Assembly (NCBI GenBank): GCA_030041475.1 | Contig: JASHNU010000029.1 | Coordinates: forward strand, 1-64,000 | Direction of reading: 5' to 3' | Source of the DNA: Candidatus Sulfotelmatobacter sp. | Lineage (GTDB): Bacteria > Acidobacteriota > Terriglobia > Terriglobales > Acidobacteriaceae | DNA length: 64,000 bases | Shown: positions 57,465-64,000 of the stretch, piece after piece | How the letters are laid out: every line of letters begins with the position of its first letter | Position numbering within the stretch: position 1 is the first letter of the stretch | The notes under the pieces: model-generated | What the model was told of the DNA's origin: nothing | The model's database searches: none | The model's input: only the letters and a program-made list of their open reading frames with translations | Position numbers and translations under genes: made by a program

Positions 57465-57519
57465 TTAACACTGTTTAGTTGACAGCGTTAAGTTACTGCA
57501 CGAAGGTAATTGGTGTCAA
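57465..57519 (-). promoter_or_regulatory. Promoter and palindromic operator of the tetR export operon
   Basis: On the minus strand TTGACA (57519-57514) and TAACTT (57495-57490) are 18 bases apart. Overlapping and just downstream of the -10 is TTAACACTGT (57465-57474, plus-strand reading), inverted as ACAGCGTTAA (57482-57491) with one mismatch and a 7-base centre, a typical TetR site. Binding would block initiation 17 bases before the tetR start. The remainder of 57449-57730 has no gene I can support. Confidence 0.7.
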
Positions 57520-57730
57520 GTAAGATCCCCAGCAGGAGTGCACATTCCGCGTATGACATTGAAAATAAGGAGAATTTAGAGCTGCATGACACTAACACAA
57601 GGCATCGATTTCAGGACTGCCGTCAGACGCTAGAGTCGTTTTCCACAACTTTCCAACGCAGGCCGTGGCCGGCGGTAGCTCATAGCGAAGTTGCTCCGAC
57701 CGCTTCCGTCAGCTACAAATAGAACCATCC

Positions 57731-59143
57731 ATGGCCACAAGACCGACGGCGTCTCAAAATACGCCGTCTCAATCCGCTTCTGCAGGCTCGGCAAGTTTCG
57801 TTTCCCGCCTGCTTGCACTCTGGGCGCGCATTCGTACATCAACCTTCTGGATGGTCGCCATCGCCCTTTTCCTGCGCGTGGGCTGGATCCTCGTCGGCCA
57901 CACCTACAAGTTCAAAGAGCTGGAAAACAACTTCGGCTTCGGCTGGGAAATGGGACGAATCGGCGCCGCTATTGCCTCGGGGCAGGGCTTCAGCAATCCT
58001 TTCGGCACTCCGACCGGGCCAACGGCGTGGGAGCCTCCGCTTTATCCCTATCTCATTGCTGTCGTGTTTCGCCAGTTCGGCATTTATTCGCACGCGTCGG
58101 CGTTCGTTTTGCTCTCGATTAACAGCGTTTTTTCGGCTCTCACCTGCGTTCCGATATTTCTAATCGCGAGGCGCACCTTCTCCGAACGAGTCGCAGTGGG
58201 CTCCGCCTGGACGTGGGCCGTATTGCCCTACGTCATGTTCTGGTGCACGCGTTGGGTCTGGGAAACGAGTCTATCCGCGCTGCTGATGGCGTTGATTCTC
58301 TGGCTAGCACTCACGATGCAAGACCGCGACGGCTTCATGCCGTGGCTCGAGTTCGGCTTGCTTTGGGGCATCGCAGCTTTGAATAGTACCGTGCTGCTGT
58401 CGTTCCTGCCGGCTTCTGGTCTGTGGGCGTGGTATCAGCAGGCGCGATCGGGCAGGAGACATCGATCCGGCAAGAAACATGCTCTCATCCATTCGTCGCT
58501 CAGCAACTCCTTCGCGGGAGTCGTGCTGGCATCGGTGGTCTTCTTTGCCTGCATCGCTCCCTGGCTGATGCATGAATACCGCACCTTCGGAAGGTTCATT
58601 TTCATTCGCGACAATTTTGGCGCTGAGCTGCGTTTGGGCAACGGCAACGGCGCCGACGGCACCTGGATGCAGTACCTGCATCCCACGCAGGACGTCTACG
58701 CCATGCGCCAGTACAGAGCCATGGGCGAGCTGTCGTACATCGCGATGCGGAAGAAGCAGGCCATGGACTACATCCAGGCGGATTACTTTCGCTTCTTCGT
58801 CCTCTGCGTGAAGCGCTTCATTTATTTCTGGGCTGGGCCACCGCGGCTGGCGCAGGTGTGGTGGCTGGCGCAAGTGAAGAATTCGCTTTTCCTGGCTTCT
58901 TCAGTCCTGACATTCTGGGGCCTCGCGCGCGCGTTGCGGCAGCGCAAACCCGGCGCGGGGCTGCTGTTGTGGCTAATTCTGCTTTATCCCGCGGTCTACT
59001 ACGTTGTCTTTTCCAGCCAGCGCTATCGCCATCCGATTGAACCAGAGATGTGTATTCTCGGCGTGTACCTGCTGAACGAAGCCGAGATCAGGGGCGTAAA
59101 GATTGGCCAAGTAAAGATTGGCGAAATGGGATCGCAAAAGTGA
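57731..59143 (+). CDS. GT39/ArnT-like polytopic glycosyltransferase
   Basis: 470 residues with about ten spans. After a serine-rich N-terminus and span 1 (about 40-58), the large first external loop carries GFGWEMGRIGAAIASGQGFS, then NPFGTPTGPTAWEPPLYPYL. This is the PMT/ArnT-type catalytic loop with an early acidic residue (E in NNFGFGWEMGR) and the WEPPLYP box. These C-type enzymes use polyprenyl-phosphate sugars to modify proteins or lipids outside the inner membrane; donor and acceptor are unknown. The final residues (VKIGQVKIGEMGSQK) come from a short DNA duplication that continues past the stop codon. Confidence 0.8.
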   Translation: MATRPTASQNTPSQSASAGSASFVSRLLALWARIRTSTFWMVAIALFLRVGWILVGHTYKFKELENNFGFGWEMGRIGAAIASGQGFSNPFGTPTGPTAWEPPLYPYLIAVVFRQFGIYSHASAFVLLSINSVFSALTCVPIFLIARRTFSERVAVGSAWTWAVLPYVMFWCTRWVWETSLSALLMALILWLALTMQDRDGFMPWLEFGLLWGIAALNSTVLLSFLPASGLWAWYQQARSGRRHRSGKKHALIHSSLSNSFAGVVLASVVFFACIAPWLMHEYRTFGRFIFIRDNFGAELRLGNGNGADGTWMQYLHPTQDVYAMRQYRAMGELSYIAMRKKQAMDYIQADYFRFFVLCVKRFIYFWAGPPRLAQVWWLAQVKNSLFLASSVLTFWGLARALRQRKPGAGLLLWLILLYPAVYYVVFSSQRYRHPIEPEMCILGVYLLNEAEIRGVKIGQVKIGEMGSQK

Positions 59144-59170
59144 AGATCGGCGAAATGGGCTCCAAGTTGA
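59098..59170 (+). repeat. Threefold imperfect duplication at the 3' end of the GT39-like gene
   Basis: AAAGATTGGCCAAGT, AAAGATTGGCGAAATGGGAT and AAGATCGGCGAAATGGGCTC follow one another. The first two encode the protein's last residues and the third lies beyond the TGA. This is slippage or local duplication and may have moved the stop codon. Confidence 0.6.
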
Positions 59171-59217
59171 CGCAGTAGAGCGTCGACAATCTCTTAGCCG
59201 CTGAGTCGGGCCCGCCG

Positions 59218-59967
59218 TTAATAAATCGTATAACCCGGCGCAGGCGTACGCAGGTCCGGCTTCGAGGCCGTCAACAACAGCGCCCCTTCCCGCTTGAACG
59301 CGCGCAAATCGTCGAGGCTATGGAACGATTTCGTCTGGTAATCATCCGGCGTAGGCGTGTCGTCGGAAATGCGGCTCGACTCGACGTTCTCGAACGCGTG
59401 CTCCTTGAGTAGTTCAACGTATTCCGTCGTCGATCGCACGTGCACCGGAACTTTCAGCTGGTCGACCCACTGCAGCGAATAGGGATTATCCCGGTAAAGA
59501 TTGATCAGGATGAACAACTTTCCCCGCGGCGCCATCACGCGAAACAACTCCAACAACGCCCGATCCTGATCCGGATAGTAATAAAACGATTCCACCGACA
59601 AAACTTTGTCGAAAAAGTTCTCTTCCCACGGAATCTGCTGCGCCGATCCCCAAACGTACAGAATGTTCTCGAAATCCCGCGATGCCTCCCGTGCCAGCCG
59701 CACCATCTCGTCGGACACGTCGAGCCCGACCACCTGGCCGAATCCCTCCGGCCCTTCGCCGACGAGCCGCGCAAGCAAGCGCGTCGCCCAGCCCGAACCG
59801 CAACCGAGGTCAAGCACGCGTTCGCCCGGACGAAGATTCATCAGCCGCAGGGTTTTCTCGGTAATGTTGAGATGGTGACTTTCCATCTTGGGGCCTTCTC
59901 CTGCGACGGCCCAGCGGTTGAATTCCTGCTGCAGTTTCTCGTCGGGAGTTTGGGATTTTTCAGGCAT
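59218..59967 (-). CDS. Class I SAM-dependent methyltransferase
   Basis: 249 residues with a UbiE/Coq5-like core: motif I VLDLGCGSGWATRLLARLVG (about 52-71), GLDVSDEMVRLAREA, motif IV KVLSVESFYYYPDQDRALLE and motif V LFRVMAPRGKLFILINLY. The N-terminal EKLQQEFNRWAVAGEGPKME is typical of an acidobacterial sub-group of unknown substrate. No partner genes give a pathway. It lies divergently from the zinc-ribbon gene, with 59 bases between the starts. Confidence 0.88.
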   Translation of the reverse strand: MPEKSQTPDEKLQQEFNRWAVAGEGPKMESHHLNITEKTLRLMNLRPGERVLDLGCGSGWATRLLARLVGEGPEGFGQVVGLDVSDEMVRLAREASRDFENILYVWGSAQQIPWEENFFDKVLSVESFYYYPDQDRALLELFRVMAPRGKLFILINLYRDNPYSLQWVDQLKVPVHVRSTTEYVELLKEHAFENVESSRISDDTPTPDDYQTKSFHSLDDLRAFKREGALLLTASKPDLRTPAPGYTIY

Positions 59968-60026
59968 AGGTCATCTTCAGTTTGAGGGGACGGTCGTGCC
60001 CTCTCTATGCTACAGTTTCCCTCCGC

Positions 60027-60197
60027 ATGGCGACAGGCCGTCAAGACCAAGCGCCGCAACCCGGTCCCGGGCCGCTCTATTGCCCCAACTGCGCTGAAGA
60101 AGTCACCGATCCTCTGACTTGCGGTGACTGTTCCTCTGTTATCTGCCGCCGCTGCGGCACGCCGCTGGAATCCCCCGACGAACTCGGAATCGGATGA
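60027..60197 (+). CDS. 56-residue zinc-ribbon protein
   Basis: ATG 60027 encodes a small protein with C-x2-C pairs in LYCPNCAEEV, TCGDC and VICRRCGTPL, enough for one or two zinc sites of the B-box or double zinc-ribbon type. The N-terminus (MATGRQDQAPQPGPGP) is disordered. Its stop overlaps the ATG of the permease gene by four bases (ATGA at 60194), so translation is coupled. Its role is unknown; a regulatory or assembly partner of the permease is inference. Confidence 0.7.
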   Translation: MATGRQDQAPQPGPGPLYCPNCAEEVTDPLTCGDCSSVICRRCGTPLESPDELGIG

Positions 60198-61618
60198 TGG
60201 ACCCCTCCCCGGTCGTAGCTGCTTCCGAAGTCGTCCCTGATCAAGCGAAGCCCACTCTCGTCCGCGGCCTCGGCTTGCTCGATTCTGTCTTGCTGCTGGT
60301 CTCGGGCGTCATCGGTTCTTCGATTTTCCTGACCGCCAAAGACATCGCCGGCCCCCTGCCGCAGCCTCTGCTCTTCTTCGGTGTCTGGGTGTTCGGCGCG
60401 CTGATCTCTCTCTGCGCCTGCTTCGCATTTGCGGAGTTGGGCTCAATGTTCCCCGACTCCGGCGGCCAATACGTCTACCTGCGCGAGGCCTACGGCGACC
60501 TGGTTGCGTTTCTCTATGGATGGATGCTGTTCGCGGTGGCCAACGGTGGCACTATCGCCGCGCTTTCCGTGGCCTCGGCCGCCTACGTCGGTCAGGTGCT
60601 CCCTGCCTTCTCTCAGGAACGCATCGTCTTCGCCGTGGCCGGGATTGCGGTCACTCGCGCCCATGTGCTTGGCCTTGCCCTGATTGCGATTCTCACGGTG
60701 GTCAATGTCTTGGGGCTGCGCTGGGGCGCACTGCTGCAGAACGTCTCCACATGGACCAAGTTCGCGGCGATGTCAGCGTTTGTCGTTCTCGGATTCGCCA
60801 TCGGAAAAGGACACTGGACGAACTTTCAGCCGCATAGCGTAAGCCTTACGATGGGAGTCGGCCCGGCGCAGCTGATCTCAGCGCTCGGCGTAGGACTGAT
60901 CGCCGTTTTCTGGGCTTACGACGGGTGGGTGTACATCACGTGGGTCTCGGGAGAGGTGAAGAATCCGCGCCGCAATGTACCTCTGGCCATGGTAGTCGGA
61001 CTGCTGGTCGTGGCCGTGATCTACATTGCCATGAACCTCACCTACGTGTATGCCCTGCCGCTGAATGAGATCGCCAAGCACGAAACCATCGCGCACGCCG
61101 CCGCAGCCGCGCTGTTCTCACCGCAGGCCGCCGTATGGCTTTCGCTCATGATTGCCATTTCCTGCTTCAGCGCCGCGGCGACTTGTACTTTGTCGGGAGC
61201 GCGCGTCTATCTCGCCATGGCGCAGGATGGCGTTTTCTTCAAGCGCATGGCGGTCATCCATCCCAAGTGGAGGACGCCCGCTTTCAGTCTGATCGGCCAA
61301 GGGATTTGGGCGTGCGTGCTTACCGTCAGCGGTCGATACGATCAGCTCTACACCTACGTCATCTTTGGGATGGTGTTGTCCTATGAACTGACCGTGATTG
61401 GCATGTTCTGGCTGCGCTGGAAGCGCCCGGACATTCCGCGCCCATATCGCTGCACGGGATATCCGTGGCTGCCAGCCATCTATGTCATCGCAGGCGCTGC
61501 CTGGATCCTGAACACGATCTGGACGAGGCCGCTTGAGACCTTTGTCGGCATCGGAATCGTCCTGATCGCCGTTCCGGGATATTTGTATTGGAAGCGCGGC
61601 CAGCGTCGGATCGCATAA
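60194..61618 (+). CDS. APC-family amino-acid permease
   Basis: 474 residues and twelve predicted spans. The APC helix 1 signature LLDSVLLLVSGVIGSSIFLT contains the unwound G-S/x-G ligand-binding loop. GALISLCACFAFAELGSMFP, AFWAYDGWVYITWVSGEVKN (helix 6 region, WxYDGW) and FAELGSMFPDSGGQYVYLRE follow. The pattern resembles LAT/serine-threonine exchangers. The substrate is probably an amino acid, not specified by sequence. The double ATG (60194, 60197) leaves the exact start open. It is coupled to the zinc-ribbon gene. Confidence 0.92.
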   Translation: MMDPSPVVAASEVVPDQAKPTLVRGLGLLDSVLLLVSGVIGSSIFLTAKDIAGPLPQPLLFFGVWVFGALISLCACFAFAELGSMFPDSGGQYVYLREAYGDLVAFLYGWMLFAVANGGTIAALSVASAAYVGQVLPAFSQERIVFAVAGIAVTRAHVLGLALIAILTVVNVLGLRWGALLQNVSTWTKFAAMSAFVVLGFAIGKGHWTNFQPHSVSLTMGVGPAQLISALGVGLIAVFWAYDGWVYITWVSGEVKNPRRNVPLAMVVGLLVVAVIYIAMNLTYVYALPLNEIAKHETIAHAAAAALFSPQAAVWLSLMIAISCFSAAATCTLSGARVYLAMAQDGVFFKRMAVIHPKWRTPAFSLIGQGIWACVLTVSGRYDQLYTYVIFGMVLSYELTVIGMFWLRWKRPDIPRPYRCTGYPWLPAIYVIAGAAWILNTIWTRPLETFVGIGIVLIAVPGYLYWKRGQRRIA

Positions 61619-61646
61619 GCTATTTGGACTTTACAAGGGGCAGCGA

Positions 61647-62259
61647 ATGGGACCCATGGATCCAGAAGCGTCCTTAAAACTCCAGTCTGAATTACTGTCG
61701 GGCGAAAATATCTTGTGGGCCGGGAAGCCTAACCCCAATGTGATTTTCCATTCCGATGACTGGTATCTGATCCCCTTCAGCCTGCTTTGGGGCGGATTCG
61801 CCATATTCTGGGAGGCAGAGGTTTTGGGATATTGGGGTCACCCCAGAGGAACGCCATCCACATTCATGGCCCTGTGGGGAATTCCGTTCGTTGTGATTGG
61901 CCAGTACATGATTTGGGGCCGGTTTCTCTATGACGCCTGGCTCAAGCGGCGAAACTTACTACGCATTGACCAACCGACGTGTCTTGATCTTTCAGGAAGC
62001 GTGGAAGCGGAGAACGAACTCAACTCACCTCGTAACAATTCCCTCCATCGAGCGAGAGGGCTCGTACACCGGGACGCTGTGGTTCGGGCCAAAGTACCCA
62101 ATTCTCGGATCACGCAGGCAACAGAAACGGAACATCAGCCGCTTCAATTTCGGAGACGTGCCGGTCTTTGCCGACATCGACGACGTGGACTCGGTGTATC
62201 GTCTGGCTCTCGATCTGATGGAAAGGGGCATACGGAAGCCGTCGACGGCTGGCCCCTAG
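61647..62259 (+). pseudogene. Membrane protein gene (PH-like domain) interrupted by a one-base frameshift
   Basis: ATG 61647 (AAGGGG upstream) encodes a soluble N-terminus (SGENILWAGKPNPNVIFHSD), two spans (about 38-58 and 72-92) and then LYDAWLKRR. At about 61955 an extra A in GCGAAACTT shifts the frame. Continuing one frame over gives TYYALTNRRVLIFQEAWKRR and NISRFNFGDVPVFADIDDVD to a stop at 62259, a natural continuation in PH-domain-like (YdbS/YdbT-type) membrane proteins. Restored, the protein would be about 203 residues. Without repair the N-terminal part ends in unrelated residues. It may be a real inactivation or a sequencing error. Confidence 0.7.
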
Positions 62260-62266
62260 CATTACC

Positions 62267-63478
62267 CTAGACCGGGCTCGCCGTCTTCCTTGCTGGATTG
62301 AAGAACGGAACCGTGGTCACTTTCACATTCGTCCTCAGCCGGATCGCCTCGATCGTAATCTCCATCTGCAACGGCGTGCCCGGCTTCGAATATTCGGTTT
62401 CCAGGCTCGCCAGCGCGATCATCTTTTTTAGCGTCGGCGACCATGTCGTCGTCGTTGCCTTGCCGACCTGCTTCTCGCCCGAATAAACCGGAACAGCTAC
62501 CCGCGAAGCCTGCGCCGGAGCCGCCGGCGTGAGTCCGTAGCGCTCATAGAGCCGTTCCACATCGGTCCAATCCACTTCCACCCCTGCGAGTTGCCGCGGC
62601 ACGCCATGCTTTGCAGCCCGTTCCAGCGCTCGCCTGCCGATGAAATTCTCTTTCTCCAGATGCACCATCTTGGAGAATCCCAGTTCATACGGCGAAAACT
62701 TCTGCGACGGAATCAACGCTTTCTTCGAACTGATGTAGTCCACTTCAATCAGTAGCAGCCCGGCTTCAACGCGCGCCACATCCAGCGCGAGCATGCCCGC
62801 GGCATGCAGATCGAACTGCTTGCCCTTATCCACCAGCTCGTCCCACACCTCCACCGCTGCATTCTTTTCTCCGTCACCCCACGGCATCCAGATTTCATAT
62901 CCCAGATCGCCCGTGTAACCAGTGCGGGAAATGTCGACAGGAACGCCCGCAATCTTGCCGCGGGTGACTCGAAAATACTTGAGATTCGCAATGTCGGCTT
63001 CGGCCACGGCCTTGAGCAGCTTCGCTGAAGTCGGTCCCTGCAGCGCCAGCGCCGCAACTTTTTCGGAAATGTCTTCGATCTGCACGTCCATGTTGAGGCC
63101 GTTCTGCCGGAACCAACGCAGACTCGGATCGGCCGCAGTCCAGCGATAGACATTTTCCTCCAGACGCGAAATCGTCCCGTCGTCAATGACCTTGCCTTCT
63201 TCGTCGCACCAGCAGCAGTAAATCACCTGCCCCACTTTGACTTTGTTGATGTCGCGCGTTATGACGCGGTTCACCAGTTTGGTCGCATCTTTACCGGTCA
63301 CCAGGTATTTGTAGAGCGGTGTGATATCGATCAACGCACATGCGTTGCGAATGGCGTTGTACTCGTGCTCGTGATGTACTTCGTAGACGCTGACAGTGTA
63401 GTATCCCGACCACTCGCGGTAGTTCAGGCTGTGGCAGAGAGGAAAAGTGCGCTCGTGAAAGGCAGTTCCGATAGGCAA
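62267..63478 (-). CDS. GcvT-family aminomethyltransferase
   Basis: About 403 residues if translation begins at TTG 63478 (LPIGTAFHERT), which has AAGGGG eight bases upstream. The frame stays open to GTG 63559, but that start would overlap the divergent gene. The tetrahydrofolate-binding fold is clear: EHEYNAIRNACALIDITPLY, LVNRVITRDINKVKVGQVIY, ALQGPTSAKLL, SRTGYTGDLGYEIWMP (the conserved folate-site region), AAGMLALDVARVEAGLLLIE and ENFIGRRALE. It resembles glycine-cleavage T protein and the related dimethylglycine/DMSP demethylases. The other glycine-cleavage genes are absent here, so it may be a stand-alone demethylase. Confidence 0.85.
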   Translation of the reverse strand: MPIGTAFHERTFPLCHSLNYREWSGYYTVSVYEVHHEHEYNAIRNACALIDITPLYKYLVTGKDATKLVNRVITRDINKVKVGQVIYCCWCDEEGKVIDDGTISRLEENVYRWTAADPSLRWFRQNGLNMDVQIEDISEKVAALALQGPTSAKLLKAVAEADIANLKYFRVTRGKIAGVPVDISRTGYTGDLGYEIWMPWGDGEKNAAVEVWDELVDKGKQFDLHAAGMLALDVARVEAGLLLIEVDYISSKKALIPSQKFSPYELGFSKMVHLEKENFIGRRALERAAKHGVPRQLAGVEVDWTDVERLYERYGLTPAAPAQASRVAVPVYSGEKQVGKATTTTWSPTLKKMIALASLETEYSKPGTPLQMEITIEAIRLRTNVKVTTVPFFNPARKTASPV

Positions 63479-63547
63479 AGGGATGATCCCCTTATGGAGT
63501 AAGATCAACCGATATTTGGGTTCGCAGCTAAGGTAACATAGCTCCTT

Positions 63548-64000
63548 GTGAGTCGACACCCATCGAGCGATGCTGCGCTTCGCTTCAGTAATTCGCTTGA
63601 AGCCGTCATGGCTGCCTACAAGGCGGGCGATTATTCAACGGCACTTAAAGCAACCGAAGGTCTGAAAGACGGCGAGTCCAAGACTGCGCCGTACTGTTTT
63701 TACCGAGGCGGGATGCTCCATCATCTGGGTCAGCTCACCGAAGCTGAGGCCGCTCTTCGAGAAGGCCTTGTCTTGGAGGAAAATCCACGACTAAGAGCAT
63801 TGGCTGCGGACACACTGGCATCGGTCTTGATGGATCAGCAGCGCTTCCCTGAAGCCATTGAGTTTTACCAGCTCGCTCACCGAGCTTGGAGCGACCGGGG
63901 CGCCAGCCTTCGCGGAATTGCGGAGGTCTGGCTGCGTCAGGGCCGCGAATTTCCGGAAGCTCTGAAGCAAGCACAACAGGCCGTCACAATCGACAAACGC
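63548..64000 (+). CDS. TPR-like repeat protein (3' end beyond the window)
   Basis: The frame is open from GTG 63548 (or ATG 63608, MAAYKAGDYSTALKATEGLK) to the last base. It carries helix pairs of tetratricopeptide type: YKAGDYSTALKATEGL, YRGGMLHHLGQLTEAEAALR, LASVLMDQQRFPEAIEFYQL and WLRQGREFPEALKQAQQAV, spaced about 34 residues apart with the small/aromatic pattern. It is probably a scaffold or the front of a larger protein; the remainder is not visible. It is divergent from the GcvT-like gene. Confidence 0.7.
   Translation, partial: MSRHPSSDAALRFSNSLEAVMAAYKAGDYSTALKATEGLKDGESKTAPYCFYRGGMLHHLGQLTEAEAALREGLVLEENPRLRALAADTLASVLMDQQRFPEAIEFYQLAHRAWSDRGASLRGIAEVWLRQGREFPEALKQAQQAVTIDKR

Noticed and set aside
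1-64000. CRISPR arrays
   Set aside because: No set of short, regularly spaced direct repeats with unique spacers was seen. The 16-bp array at 28543 has no spacers.

Overview
The window reads as a chromosomal segment of an acidobacterium (Acidobacteriota, Koribacter/Terriglobia-like). This is an inference from gene families, not from a marker gene. The pointers are a eukaryote-like Ser/Thr kinase fused to a TolB-type propeller, exported BNR- and PQQ-propeller proteins, bacillithiol genes in a high-GC genome (bshA, ypdA), HpnK, DUF899 and YCII proteins, DevBCA-type exporters and many large sensor kinases.

Region 1 (1 to about 15.8 kb) is a mosaic genomic island. It holds a 3' half of tRNA-Asp (292-336) beside a decayed tyrosine recombinase (402-1170), and a second recombinase N-terminus (4077-4280) beside a 3' half of tRNA-Val (4335-4380). 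The intact tRNA-Val lies at 15686-15762 on the minus strand and carries the same 46 bases, so 4335-15731 looks like an 11.4-kb element integrated at the 3' end of tRNA-Val. Its cargo is a Ser/Thr kinase with a C-terminal propeller, an IS110-type transposase, an exported BNR-repeat protein, a methyltransferase, a PDZ/membrane/GAF/PP2C phosphatase and a small membrane protein. A dispersed, largely palindromic repeat with arms ending in GAGTGTAAT lies between successive genes or gene groups from 2.26 to 15.4 kb. I did not see it to the right of the tRNA. This cassette-like layout is the most unusual feature of the window.

Region 2 (15.9-34.9 kb) is chromosome-like housekeeping and envelope sequence: hpnK, a PilZ protein, bshA (bacillithiol synthesis) overlapping convergently with a LytS-type kinase, a hydroxyacid dehydrogenase, proC, galE, a PQQ-propeller protein, membrane proteins, phhB, an MFS exporter with a triplicated 16-bp leader repeat, ypdA (bacillithiol disulfide reductase), a DUF72 protein, exported proteins and rmuC.

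Region 3 (35-45 kb) is a signalling block. A five-PAS phytochrome-type kinase, an Rcp1-like receiver, a receiver-kinase hybrid and a lone receiver form one tightly packed run. A PDZ/membrane/GAF/PAS kinase followed by an NtrC-type sigma-54 activator forms a second one.

Region 4 (45-64 kb) carries mlaE-mlaF, a YCII protein, an exported Xaa-Pro aminopeptidase, a GT2 polysaccharide synthase, an apparently leaderless arsR operon (arsR, SRPBCC, a 48-residue CPAC protein, DUF899), a tetR-devC-devA-devB type export operon with a palindromic operator, a GT39-like enzyme, a methyltransferase, a zinc-ribbon protein coupled to an amino-acid permease, a frameshifted membrane protein, a GcvT-like aminomethyltransferase and the start of a TPR-like gene that runs off the window.
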